Source of the DNA: Tamarix chinensis
Taxonomy: Eukaryota > Streptophyta > Magnoliopsida > Caryophyllales > Tamaricaceae
Direction of reading: 5' to 3'
Length of the DNA: 64,000 nucleotides
Assembly (NCBI GenBank): GCA_030549775.1
Contig: CM060174.1
Span: 23,176,693-23,240,692 of the forward strand
Positions 35,897 through 47,899 of this stretch are shown piece after piece. The notes beneath the pieces were generated by a model. The model saw only the letters and a program-made list of their open reading frames with translations. It did no database searches and was not told the DNA's origin. A program made the translations under genes and the position numbers. Within the stretch, counting starts at the first letter, position 1, and each line of letters begins with the position of its first letter.

Positions 35897-36600
35897 TGAG
35901 CTTCCGTGATCTCACTCCGAAATATTTCCTTAAATGGTTACAAATTATTAAATCTATTTTTGAATATAAAGAGCTTGATGATGAGAAAAAATGTTGAATT
36001 ACCATTTTAAAATTTAAGAAGTTTGCTAGAGTATAGTATGACAATTTGAAGAGGAGAAAGGAAAGAGAGGGCAAAACAAAAAAAAGATCATGGCAGAAAT
36101 TGAAAAAACACATAAAAAGAAAACTCATTCCTAGATAATATGAGTAATAGAATTTCATAAAAATGACTACATTGAGGCAAGGGTAGCTTGGAATAGAGGA
36201 GAACGTTAGAGAGTTTGAAAGATTAGCTCTTATTTGTGATGTTCAAGAAATAGAAGAGAAAAGATGTGCTAGATTTATTAGAGATCTAAATATAAATCTT
36301 AGAGAGAAGGTAGAGGTGTATCCTTATGCACTATTTGACGACCTAGAAAAATTAGTAATCAAATTTGAGAAGCAATTGAAGAGAACAAATCCACCAACAC
36401 AAAGAAACCAATATACTAAAAGGTTCAAACTTCAAGAGGGTGTTGAAGCCATCAAACTCTCAAGACAACACTAGAAGGTAAATCATGAAGAAAAGGGTAA
36501 GGATAAGATGGTTGATAAAGTGAACAAACAATGCTTCGAGGGTAGAGGCTATGGTCATTTTACTCGAGATTGTCAAAATTAAAGGGAAATAACTTTGAAG
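35897..36600 (+). pseudogene. gag: E4 gag pseudogene (N-terminus missing)
   Basis: The retrotransposon-gag domain is readable from FLKWLQIIKSIFEYKELDDE through DNLKRRKEREGKT to REFERLALICDVQEIEEKR and LREKVEVYPYALFDDLEKL, with stops near 35996, 36033 and 36136. The zinc knuckle at about 36532-36575 reads C-F-E-G-R-G-Y-G-H-F-T-R-D-C: only the second Cys is lost (Gly). A TAA at about 36580 precedes the linker. Confidence 0.87.
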
Positions 36601-37110
36601 GAGATGGAGAATATGAAAGCTTATGATGAGGAAGATGAAGATCTTAATAAAGATCTTGAGGAAGGTAATGAAGATCCAGAAGAAGCTTCAAAGGATGATC
36701 AAGTAGATCTCTATGTGTTGCAACGAGTGCTTCAATTAAAACTACAACCTCAACCTACTCAAATAGAGAAGATCATTAAAGCCAAATGTAGAATTAAAGT
36801 CAAAGTGTGCAAAGCCATCATCGATAATGGCTCTTGTAGCAATTTTGCTAATGAAAGAATGATGAGCAAGCTCGAATTAAAGACCATGTATCATCCAAGG
36901 CCATATTCACTTCAATGGCTTAAGAAGGACAAAGGTGTAAGGGTAACCAAACAAGCTCTTATCTCTTTAAAAATTAAAAATTATTTTGATGATGTTTTAT
37001 GCAATATTCTACCTATGGATGCTTGTCATATTTTTATTGGGGAAACCTTGGCAATTTTATTGGTAGGTTACATATGATGAAATCCATAATGAATATGTGG
37101 TAAGCAAAGG
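36595..37110 (+). pseudogene. E4 acidic linker and aspartic protease (open for 160 codons)
   Basis: This is the best-preserved gag-protease junction in the window. The acidic linker (MKAYDEEDEDLNKDLEEGNE) leads to the protease with IIDNGSCSNF at about 36820-36849. The catalytic D-S-G triplet reads D-N-G, so the enzyme would be inactive or impaired even without other lesions. HPRPYSLQWLKKDKGVRVTK and FDDVLCNILPMDACHIFIG follow. The frame ends at TGA 37075-37077, where relatives continue with the LGRPW-type segment. Confidence 0.9.
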
Positions 37111-37419
37111 TAAAAAAAAAATAGACTCAAGCCTAATATAGATGGGAAGAGTTAGGCTTAAGAAGTGAAAGGCAGGAGGAAACAGAGGGTAGGAAGCAAA
37201 AAAAAAGAGGAAAAAAAGAAGGAAGATGGGAAGGTAAGGGAGGAAGAAGGAAAAGTAGCATGGAGTTGCTAATCCTTGTGGAGTTAGAGATGGTTGAAGC
37301 AATCAAGAGTGAGAAATTATGCTATGCCTTAGTGGTGAAAGAAGTTCAACAAAGGGATAGCATAGTGGTGAAAGAAGTTCAACAAGGGGAGTGTGCTAAC
37401 ACTGATCCAAAATTACAAT

Positions 37420-38190
37420 AAGTGTTAAGAGACTATGCGGATATTTTCCGAGATGATTTTCCACCTAGATTACCTCCTTTGAGAGGTATTGATCATGCTA
37501 TTGATTTCATGCCAGGAATTCTATTATCAAACAAGCCAACTTATAGACGCAATCCAGAAGAGTCTGACAAGTAAAAGAGTTGTTAGATTGAGGCTATATT
37601 CGAGAGAGCATGAGTCCATATAGTGTCAAGCTTTATTGGTGCCTAAAAATGATGGCACGTGGAGGATGTGCATTGAATCTAGAGCAATAACCAATATCAT
37701 GATCAAATATAGATTTTTTATGCCAAGATTGGATGATATGTTAGATGAGTTACATGGAGCAAATGTGTTTTCAAAACTTGACCTTAGGAGTGGATACCAT
37801 CAAATGATGATAAGGGAATAAGATTAATGGAATACAAGTTTCAAGACTAAGTATAGGTTGTATAAATGGTTGGTGATGCCATTTAGGTTATGCAATACAT
37901 AGAGTTAATTCATGAGGTTGATGACCAAAGTACTTAGACCTTTCCTTGGAGCCTTTGTTGTTGAATATCTTGATGATATTTTGATATATACCAAGAGTGA
38001 GTTCAAACACATGCAGCATTTGAAGATATTATTTGATAAACTAAGCGAGGTGAAGCTCTATGGTGAAATGGAGAAGTATCATTTTATTATAACGAGTGTA
38101 GTTTTCCTTGGCTATATTGTAAGTGGAGACGGTATTAGAGTTGATCCTTCAAAGGTGGAAGCTATTTAAACATGGCCTATTCCTATGTTC
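37420..38190 (+). pseudogene. pol: E4 reverse transcriptase pseudogene
   Basis: LPPLRGIDHAIDFMPG, then [19 protein letters not shown] (open 37636-37821), [10 protein letters not shown], and from 37912 the piece with FLGAFVVEYLDDILIY. The YLDD box is intact at 37966-37977. The fingers motif has CIE where relatives have CID. Stops at 37819 and 37903 and a small deletion near 37570-37630 break the frame. Confidence 0.9.
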
Positions 38191-38194
38191 ATGA

Positions 38195-38790
38195 GGTTTA
38201 GAGTTTCCATAGATTAGCTTCATTTTATAGGTGGTTTATCAAATATTTCTCCATAATCATAGCACCTATTACATAATTAATGAAGAATGAAGAGTTCTAG
38301 TGGAATGACCATGTAACAAAAGCTTTTGAAGACTTTATGACAAAATTTTCAAACACACCACTATTATCTTTACCTTGCTTTGATAAATTATTTGAAGTAA
38401 CCTATGATTCCAATGGTGTAGGTATTGGAAGGGTTCTTTCATAAGAGAAGAGGACGATTGCATTTTTCAGTGAAATGTTGAATGGTGCAAGACTTAATTA
38501 TTCAAATTATGATAAGGAGTTCTATGTTATTATTCATTGTTTGGAGATATGGAGTTATTATTTGAGGCCCAAGACTTTTTTTAATTCACTTGAAATATGA
38601 GATTTTGGAGTATCTAAATGGTCAAAGAAAAGTGAGTCCAAGACATGCCAAGTGAATTAGTTTGTTGCAAACATTTGTGTTCTCTATAAGACATGTGGAT
38701 GGCAAGGAGAATATTGTTGTGGATGCATTATTGAGGAGGAATATGGTACTTAAAATGATAGATGCAAATATTTTGAGGTTTGAGATGTTG
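38195..38790 (+). pseudogene. pol: E4 RNase H pseudogene
   Basis: FIKYFSIIIAPIT, FEVTYDSNGVGIG, NYDKEFYVIIHCLEIWSYYL and RHVDGKENIVVDALLRR mark the domain. A TAG near 38213, a TAA near 38274 and frameshifts near 38590 interrupt it. The last part is open from 38662 and continues into integrase. Confidence 0.87.
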
Positions 38791-40045
38791 AAAAGTCAAT
38801 TTGCCATTGATGATGATTTTTCTATGATTTTCAAATATTGCAAGAAACAAAGAAGTATTAGATGTTATGTTCTTAAAGATGGATTCTTATTCATGGAAAC
38901 CAAATTGTGTGTGTTAAATACCTCAATTCAAGATTTTCTAATAAAAATAGGTTCATGAAGGAGGCATTACAAGAAAATTTCGAGTTCACAAGACTTTAAA
39001 GTTGTTGCCAGAACATTTTTACTGCCCAAGAATGCAATGGGGAGTGCAAGCAATGGTTTCTAGATGTGACACATGTCAAAGAAGCAAGAGTTTATTCCAC
39101 AAAAGGTTACATATTCCTTTACCCATTCCTAATCAACCATGGGAAGGAGTAAGTATGAATTTTATTTTGGCATTTCATACAACACAAAGAGGCAAAGATT
39201 CTATCATAGTGGTGGTGGATAGATTTTCCAATATAGCTCATTTTATTCCATGTCACAAAACCAATGATGCTACTCATATTGTATATTTGTATTTCAATGA
39301 CATTTTTAGATTACATGGGATTCCAAGAAGTATAGTTCAGATAGAGATGTAAAGTTCCTAAGTTATTTCTAGAATACATTATTGTATATGCTAGGAACAA
39401 ATCTTCTATTAATACAGCACATCATCCTTAAACGGATGGTCAAACCGAGTTTCTAATAGAAATTTGGATACTTTGCTAAGGAAATTGGTGATTAAGAGTG
39501 CTAAGGATTGGAATGTTAAGTTAGTACATGCAGAGTTTGCTTACGATCAAAGTTCTTCAACTGCAAAAGCTCTAGTCCATTTAAGAGAGTATATGGTATT
39601 AATCCATATATACCGATTAATATAGTACCATTGAAGAAAGGTGAAATGAAGAACTATGATGCACAAGAGATAGTGGATTTCTTTCAGAAACTTCATCAAC
39701 AAATCAAGCACAAAATTGAGAAGGAAAATGAAGTATAGAAGACAAAAGCAAACAAGCATAGGAGTCAATATGTATTTCAATCAGGGATTTAGTATGTTTG
39801 CACTTAAGGAGAGATTTAGTAATCGAAGGAAAAATAAGCTTATTCCAAGGGAGGATGGTCCTTTAAAAGTACTTAGAAAATTTAGTGAAAGTGCTTATGA
39901 GTTAGATTTACCTGATTCATATGGTAAGGTATCTAGGACATTCAATGTTAGAGATATTAGCCTTTATTATGGAGATGCAAATTTGAGAGCAAATTCACAT
40001 CAACGAAGGGGGAATGATGCAGAAGAAAATTATCAAGACTTATAA
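38791..40045 (+). pseudogene. pol: E4 integrase pseudogene
   Basis: The zinc-binding part ends EHFYCPRM...RCDTCQRSK (39008-39085). The first catalytic Asp is replaced: VSMNFILAF near 39151. [13 protein letters not shown] is intact, and the second Asp region is frameshifted at about 39340. The rest continues in pieces (RNLDTLLRKLVIKSAKDWN, EFAYDQ). From 39716 a 109-codon piece carries the C-terminal domain (PREDGPLKVL, VSRTFNVRDISLYYGDANL) and enters the 3' LTR, where it stops. Confidence 0.88.
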
Positions 40046-41065
40046 CTTATTGTTTTGGATCCTATTATTCTCTATTTAAATATGATCCCCTACAAATTTG
40101 AAGATAAATAGATGATTACATTGCTAGTTATGGATGAAACTAGCAGAACAAGTCACTAGCAATGGAGACATGTGCATGGCATACATGGAGGGAATGAATA
40201 TGTTGCATAGAAGGAATGAACATGAAATTTGCATGAGAAGACTAGGTTAGAAGTTTTGGACATGTAATATTAGTTATTATTGCTATAATATTAGCTAATA
40301 GATGAGTTGAATTTGTCAACAAAGTAGCTTAATTCTATCTTTTTAGGGTTTATCTTATTCTATCTTATGAATTGTGTTTGGAGTATTGCTTTAGGGGTCA
40401 ATTTCTATCAGATTTTAATTAAGACTATATTCTAAAATTAGGGATGTGCAATGGCTATAAAAATCATAGGAGTACACGACATGAGGAGAGACAAAATTGA
40501 ATGAAAGTTGCAAGTTTTTGCTTAATTAAATTATATGTGAATTCTTCTCAATTTTAAACAAATCAATGTGAGTTATTATTATTAAAATATTTAATCTCTT
40601 TGTTTATATAAAATAGAGATTAGGACATATCCTTGAAACTCTCCACAAAACCCACGCCACTCCAACTCTAATCGCCACCTTCAACCACTATCATCATCAT
40701 CTTCAACACTCATCTTCAACCTATTTTTCTTAATTAATTTTATCTCTTTCCAAACTTTAGATAATAATATTATTATTATCACACATTCATACTCAACATC
40801 TTAACTTCGAAATCCCACCATCAAGTCACCATTATCCCAATCAATCATCATCATAATATTCATATCACTACTAAACACTAATCGTAAACCCTAACCCTAG
40901 CCCACAAACCAAGTTTTTCCAAAACCTTCATCATTCGAGCATCATCATCATTATTTATTCTTTTTTAAATCATCATCATCTTCTTTGAACCATCATAAAC
41001 CTTAAATAAACCTAACCGAACCATAATACCACCCAAACCATAACTCCATATTCCTACACACATTA
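40015..41065 (+). repeat. E4 3' LTR (1051 bp)
   Basis: It starts TGATGCAGAAG after GGGGGAA and ends CACACATTA, a mutated CATCA. TATAAAAA at 40456-40463 is a likely TATA box. The 3' third is rich in CATCATCATC, as in its relatives. Confidence 0.85.
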
Positions 41066-41557
41066 TATTATCTCATTGATGGGATCTTATTTTGGTAATC
41101 CTATCAATTATCTTGGGCTAAAATGAATTCATTTGATTTGTTAACCATTCACTTGGTTGATATTTATTTGGTTTGTATTTTCATTGAAGAAGTATTTGGA
41201 ATTAAGTTTTATTTTTATTCTCGTGTTTTTGAAAATCTAGGTGGGAAGTTATATGTTTTATATTGTCTATATCAAGAATGATTATAATTAGAGATAACAC
41301 ATGTTTTCTATTTACCCTTAGACGACTCTTTATGATAGTTCACTCTTTTAGTATTGATGGTGTTTTTAATTATGTAATATTGATAGTGTTTTAAATTATA
41401 TTTAAAAGATTTTAGCCACACACCTAATATAAGTTGGATGACTGCGTGCACCTTTCTTATGTTAGATATGGGCTGTTTTATCCTCATTTTCATGTTAGAT
41501 TCCATAATTTTCCTATTTGAAACTAAAATTTTAAGTTCAAAAAATAAGGGTCTTACA
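41066..41557 (+). repeat. H1 5' LTR, last part
   Basis: It ends AATAAGGGTCTTACA and is followed by a primer-site-like sequence. Its last 150 bases resemble the LTR tip at 110-260. Confidence 0.68.
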
Positions 41558-42100
41558 ATTTAGTATTAAAATTTTATTTAAAAGTTCTTTAATTTACTTA
41601 TGTTTTTTCCTAATACTGCAACTTTTTTTGTTACAAAAGTTTGAAAGTGTTTTACAAAAATGAAGTCTGAGTGACTTTAGATTTTCTTTGAGGGGATTGA
41701 AATCAAAACTAATTTGTAAGTTCAAGTATTTTGAAACTCGAATCACTTTGTGAGAGAGTGTGGGTTTGTTATTGGTCTATGATCGTGTAATTGTTTGATT
41801 ATGTGCTTATTTAACTATGAATATGTGACTTCATGCACTAAAATTTTATGCTCATCTTTTCCATGCGTAACCCCTGCTTTACCTTATTTTGGTAAACATT
41901 GATGTGTTTTTCTTTTACTTAACAGCATTTTGGATTATTTTAAATAATTTTACTTTATTTGGTATAAACTAATCTTGATTTTTTTTCCTTTTTCATTTCA
42001 CTCCCACTCGCTTCTTTCCTTTTAAGTTTCTATTCATCTATTTCATCAAGTTTTTTTTATTGAACATTGGGCAAAAAATTCCTTTTCAGAGAGGTAGTGA
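41558..42100 (+). other. H1 interior (543 bp) with primer site and purine tract
   Basis: TTAGTATTAAAA at 41560-41571 resembles TTGGTATCAGAG with transitions. GAGAGGTAGTGA ends at 42100 and resembles D2's AAGGAGGTAGTGA. Nothing between them looks like gag or pol. It is either a non-autonomous derivative or an internal deletion of a Del/Tekay-type element. Confidence 0.62.
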
Positions 42101-43120
42101 TATAATACCCCATTTTCTAGGAACCTTATTTTTTTAAAATATAAGGTTGATTTAACATTTTGATGTAATCATATTGAGATCAATTTGATTTACTTAGATC
42201 ATGATTCTCTAGGATATTTGATTTATCCTTTTGATCATTTTAATCTAGAATACTTACAACAATCCGTTTGTTTAAAAAATTGACTTTGAATTTAAATATC
42301 CTTGTCTTTAGTTTTGTTAGTTTCCTTTTTGTTAATTTATCAATGATTTTAGCTTCATACTGATATTTTAATTTAATCCTTTATCATTACAGAAGAACCT
42401 AGATAAATTCCTTCACGAATATGATTTTTATACTTGTTAAAAATTATATTTTTATTCTAATTACGTGCATGATTTAATATATTTCACATTTTTCAAATTT
42501 TTGTATCATGAATATGTTATGTTTTGTAAATATTTTATGTATTGGTCGCTAAAAATAATTTAAATTTTTCCATTGTTGGAAAAGTGCTTTGATTAAATAT
42601 TTTAAACTTCATTTCCGAGTATGGCCTTTTGTAAAATATGACTTATTTTGGGTTCATATTTTGTTCACAGAAGTGATTCCACTTTATTTATAAAATTATT
42701 TCATAATTATAGAGTTATATTAGTGATATTTTTCTATAACAATTTATATCAACCTTTTTGGATTCATTAAGGATTTGTGTTTATGTTGTGTTTTTTTTTT
42801 TAGTTTAACCATAAATGAAGATTTTTTAAGGTTGTAATTGAGATGAGAGAGTCCAATTTATACTCTACAAACATGATGGTAATGAGACATATTTCCCAGC
42901 TCCATTATAAGACTTAGTATAAGAAGTGGATGAATTTTCTTAATGGTATATGTGGATATTATGTTGGGTTGTACAATTCATTTTCAATAGTAATAAAATT
43001 TCATATTAATCAAAAATTAAGAATCTTTGTTTGAATTTCCAATCCCTCATAAAAGTTTTATGATCCCTCTGATTTTTTGTTGACCTAGTACAACAAAAAA
43101 AAATTATATGTCAATATGTT
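42101..43120 (+). repeat. H1 3' LTR, part confirmed by homology
   Basis: It aligns with 35073-35890, with an extra segment of about 250 bp near 42800-43060. The LTR probably continues further right. Confidence 0.7.
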
Positions 43121-45682
43121 TAATTGTGAGATTTATAATTTTTACAAGGTACCCCAACTCTTGAGAATTATATTTAGATTTTTTCACAACTTGTTTCAAT
43201 TTTCTATTGGAAATGACATGAGATATTTTCTAAGAATTTTGTTAAGATTTAAAAAATAAATTTTTAATAATTTTGAAAATCTATCATATTTTTTAATATC
43301 AACATTACATTAGAATTAATATAAAATTTTTTGAAAATTATTTACCTCAAATTCTCGCATTGAAAAATTTAGGGTAAGCTTATTTGAAAATTTAATTAAA
43401 TTATTTAAGTATGGTTATAATTTGATTTAAATATTATTTCAAGAACTTATATGTTTTATTTTAAGTTCGTATTATTTATTTTCATAAATAATACTAATTC
43501 TCTTTATTATTAGTAATTTTCAATTCTCTTAGTAAACTTTATAATCATTTTGTTTATCTAATTTTTTACTAAATTATTTCCATTAAATGAATTTTAGATA
43601 AATTACCCATTATTACTTAGATATTTTATAACATCTTATTGATGTTATTATTCAAAATAAATATAAATAAAAAATATTATCGATAACATTATTGATCTTA
43701 TATTTTTCTCAAACATGTTCACTCTCATCTTCTGCTCATCTAATGCTAATCCCAACTTCCCTCATCCTCCTTAGTTGTTTTTGACTTGCAACAACATAGC
43801 AAACTGCCATGCCGCCTTCTCTTGTTTCCACAAGTTTGATGCTACCACCATAAGTTGCCAACAAGCTCTTATAATGTGGAGCAAAAGACATGGTACACCT
43901 ATGTCCAACCACCACGACACTCAAGAATGATCCTTGATATCTAAGAAAACTCCACAAATCCAAACTAAATCCATTTTAGCATATTTTTGCTTGGTATAAT
44001 TATCAAAACCCTAACTTCTATTTTGATTGATTATGAATAACTTAGCTTTAATTAAGTCATATAGATTACTAGATTATGTATATATAAGTAATATGATTGA
44101 GTTCGATGGATTATTTTTTTAATATATGATTCTTTTATGAGATTAGAATTTTTAACCAAGTTATATCCAAATTATTCAAATTTATCTGATTTAGATATTT
44201 TTTTATAAATTGATTATGAAATATTTCTTGAGATGTATGTAATTGTATATTGGTAACTTCAATCTCATAAAATTACTTGAAATAATGCTTTTAGACTCAA
44301 ACCCTAATCGGGGTGTCATGTCTTTGAAATTAAATTGGACCTTTGATCCGTTTCTATCAATTTACTTTAAAAATCACACTAGAATATGTTTAATTGTATT
44401 ATCGAGCCACTAATTTGAATCATTTAACAAAAATTGGCCAAATAGCATTATGGGCTAAAACCTTAATTTTTGAAATTGATTTTATTAAATTGGTAATCTA
44501 TAAGATTATTTTATACAAATTTATTATCTGGGTTTATTTATAATTGGTTTAATTATACTTTTGAATTATTAATTAAAGGTAATTGACATAAATTGGTTGA
44601 CTTAAAGTTTAAAATTAGAAACTTTCATGGTGATATTTTTATAAACAAAAATAAGTGAGCATTTAATATAGTTTAATTCAATTAATTCATTAGATTACTT
44701 TTAATAAACATTTAATTTTATTTATATCTTATACATTTTTGTCAATTTTAAAAATTGGTTAATTTATGTTGTAGGTTATAGAACCTAACCATTAAGGCCA
44801 CTATGATAGAAATTATATATTCTCTATAATTCTTCTCATTTTAAAGGATTATTTGTGACTTGAGTATGTCAAAAACTCATTTCTTTGAAATCCATCTTTG
44901 AGTTTTGATTTTTAGATTTGTTTTCTAGAAACTTTGTTCATGCTTCTTATTGTTAATCGATTTGTATTATATGAAATTGTGATTATCAAGTTAGCTTCTA
45001 ACTTATCGAAGCTAAGAACATTTATGCTCTTTTTCTTCTTTGACCTTGGATAATAGATGAACTCACTTACATGCCTAGGGGAAAGAAACTATGTTTTAAC
45101 ATGTTTTGCTTCAACTTTAATATGATAAAAGCATGTGTATTGACTAATTGTGTGATTTTATGTGTGTGTGGAGAGCTTGAGCATGATATAGGTGGTAATG
45201 AACAAGTTTCATGTCATGATATAGCATGTTAGAGCCCTTTTTAACCCTATGTTTATCATGTGTCCTCCATGATCTAGATAAATATAGTTTCCTTGATACC
45301 TAATATGTATGTTCTTAATTTAGAACGATATCACACACATGTATTCTGGTGTTGTAGGAGTATACCAAGGTTTAAGTAAACTTTCAAGTTACTTTAGATT
45401 GAATGTGATAATGCAATAATGGGATTGATAAGTAATTGCATGTTTATCGAATCTATGCATTATACGAGGCTTGGCTTCTAGGCTGGTATTTAGGTTATCA
45501 TTGTATTAGCATGATAAACATTCTATATCTTTAGTAAATTTTGGTATGAATCATTATGTGATTGTATAGTTTATTTTAAATTATGTTGGAATATATACAT
45601 ATATATATAAGTCTAACTATAATCATTGCTGGGATTTTGTAAATGTTAATGCGGGGAAGAACATGTCCCTTAGTAATACACA
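43121..45682. other. AT-rich DNA, possibly the remaining H1 3' LTR
   Basis: No coding domain was recognised. The 75-codon minus-strand frame at 43736-43963 lies in a CCACCACC-rich patch similar in composition to the D1 LTR at 46160-46300 and is not convincing as a gene. No clear LTR end or target duplication was found before D1. Confidence 0.4.
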
Positions 45683-47650
45683 TGTAATACCTCAAAATTT
45701 TAACCTTCAGTAATCCTGAGGATTACTATCTTAAAATTTTCATTAATTCAATCATCTTGACTCTAACCTTAAACTCCTTTAATTTCTTTTTCCTTATTTT
45801 CCTTTCTACTCCTTTTATTTTCATTTTCTTTCAACTTAGTTCACCTTCCCACGTGACTTTCCCTTCATTAAGCGAATTTTTTTAGTTTGTTAGTCAAACC
45901 AAATTCCACAACTATAACCAAACTTTCACTCCATCATCATTAACCCCCTCATTCTAGTGATGTTCACACCAAATCTTAGAATATTCCCTACATTTTAGGC
46001 CATACATGTAGCTCCCCTCTTATCTCAAATCCCCATGCCATTCTTCCTTATGCAATAGGGCATATAACCCCTCTTTCCACTGGTACTTTGTTAAAAACAC
46101 CCAAACCTTCCCTTCCTTTTCTCTAGAACTTCCTTTTCCTTTCTTTTTTATTAATTTATCCACCACCATATACTAGGTTGTCGTCATTGTTTTCATTATT
46201 GTTCATTACAAACTCGCCTAGTCTAACACCACCCACCAATCACTACCCTTATTTTATGTTCATTTGTAGCAACCACGACCACCATTTTCAACCCTAAAGC
46301 TCAACTAAATGTCTCTCAACTAGTTGTGTTACTTTCCCAATATCTTAACCAATTTTTTTCCCTAGTCGTGGTTGGGTTTGTTGAGTGAGTCAAACTCACT
46401 GAGAGAGTTAACCTTACCAAGATAATTTATCTTGGCCAAGTGTGTTTTTATTTTCCCTTAGATAATTACTCTCCTTTGAATCTTGGTCAAACTTTCTCAC
46501 TCTTTCCTGGTCTCAACCAATGTTAGAATAGGGTTTTGAGGCTATGTATAAACTGTGTATAATATCATGTTGGCAAATCTCTTTTTCTTAAATTTTATTG
46601 TTGGGGAATATTTAATAATCTTGTGGTATCATAAAAATGAGAGTATGATTATTCTGTAAATTATGATCTTATGTGCCTTGTGTACTATACTCAAGCTTTC
46701 GTAACATCAATGAGATAAGCAATAGTCTAATAAGGTATTAATACTTAAAGTAAGAAAATTATGAGTCGAAACCAATTTTACTAGTTTGTTCCTCCAGATA
46801 TGAATAGTGGTTAGGATTGTTACCTCCTATGGTTCTACCAGTATATTCCACCAAATGGAAATAATGATGAAGAGCATTATGCCTTAGGTTGTACCAAACT
46901 ATTCCACCTAATAAGAATACAAACCAACAGCATTATTACTTGGGTTGTACCAATCCATTCCATCATATAAGAACATTGGCAAAGATTATTATGCCTTAGG
47001 GTTGTCGTATTGTATGATACCATTCCACAATTTATGAATATTTGGATCCATGAACTCAAGAGATTAAGTAAATGGAAACATAAAATAATCTATCTTAGAA
47101 TATTTTAATTTATTTTAGGAATATTTTTTTATTTTAATTAATATGCATAATTAGCCATTCAATGTGACCTTTTGTGTTATATATGCATATTCTTATTTTT
47201 GAATTATTACCGTACCTAATATGCAATTACTGACCATCCTTTTCATAGGTATTTCTTATTCTCATAAGTAGAACCACGGTTTTTGGTGTCTAGGTTACTA
47301 TAGCTTGATTATTTTTCTACTTATGACATATTTCTTATGAAGGAGTGATTTTATCTAATGGGGTTTGGGTGTAAAGTCAACTTTATCTAGGATTTTTTTA
47401 GATATCTTCCATTTTTGTTATATTTTTTTCTTATATTATACTCGAATTTTGTTCTCTAAAATCTTATCTAAGATTTATGAAAATTTCTCTCATTCTCTCC
47501 TTATTTTAAGCTATAAAACATTATACCTAGTATTCGATATATGGTATGATAAGTGAAAGTCATGTTAAGTATGATGATTACACCTAATTATTTTAATATT
47601 ATGCTTCTGTAAAATTAAAAAAATTTAATAGTACATTTTGGGGTGTTACA
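45683..47650 (+). repeat. D1 5' LTR (1968 bp)
   Basis: TGTAATACCTCAAAATTT at the start is the inverse of TTTTGGGGTGTTACA at the end. It aligns with 52615-54660 in order, including GTATAATATCATGTTGGCA and the minisatellite. It has no (TA) array where the 3' LTR has one. Confidence 0.87.
46831..46998 (+). repeat. Minisatellite, 3 x 56 bp, in the D1 5' LTR
   Basis: Units 46831-46886, 46887-46942 and 46943-46998 follow GGTTGTACCAAxCTATTCCA...AGCATTATGCCTTA. The 3' LTR has a matching array at 54205-54375. Open frames here are repeat-derived. Confidence 0.88.
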
Positions 47651-47651
47651 A

Positions 47652-47664
47652 GTTAGTATAGAAG
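47652..47664 (+). promoter_or_regulatory. Decayed D1 primer-binding site
   Basis: GTTAGTATAGAAG, directly after the LTR, corresponds to TTGGTATCAGAGC with several changes. Confidence 0.55.
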
Positions 47665-47899
47665 TTTTTATCATGTTTTGTTCTCAAAATGTTGGTTTTC
47701 AAACAATCCCTTATAGGATTTTTTTTGTCTATTTCATATATTTAAATGCTCGTTTCTTCTAAATTTTGAATTAACTTATGAGGAATCAAGAAGTGGTAGC
47801 TTAGGTGAACTCTTAATTTTCTTATGTGTATTATGTGCTAATAAACTAGGAATATTGTATCCTAACATGTTTTTTTATTTTACAGCCAACTTGCTAGGG

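Larger units (their letters stand above)
35897..41065 (+). mobile_element. E4: 5'-truncated Ty3/gypsy element (E1 family)
   Basis: Homology to E1 and E2 begins inside gag and continues through protease, RT, RNase H and integrase to a complete 3' LTR. The 5' LTR, primer site and gag start are missing. It lies inside the H1 5' LTR, so it is younger than H1. The reading frames are better preserved than in E2. Confidence 0.88.
35073..45682 (+). mobile_element. H1: large-LTR element with a ~540-bp interior, split by E4
   Basis: The 5' LTR starts TGTAATACATCACCC at 35073, is interrupted by E4, and ends AAGGGTCTTACA at 41557. A decayed primer site follows at once. After 543 bp without coding similarity, GAGAGGTAGTGA precedes a second LTR start, TATAATACCCC, at 42101. 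About 800 bases (35073-35890 and 42101-43120) align in the same orientation. The purine tract and LTR ends are those of D1 and D2 (Del/Tekay). The right end is uncertain; 45682 is only the limit set by D1. Confidence 0.68.

Noticed and set aside
36595..37077. Host aspartic protease gene
   Set aside because: The frame is collinear with gag upstream and RT downstream and equals the family's linker-protease region.
43736..43963. Minus-strand 75-codon frame as a possible small gene
   Set aside because: It lies in a CCACCACC-rich patch like those in Del/Tekay LTRs, has no recognisable domain, and no promoter or splice context.
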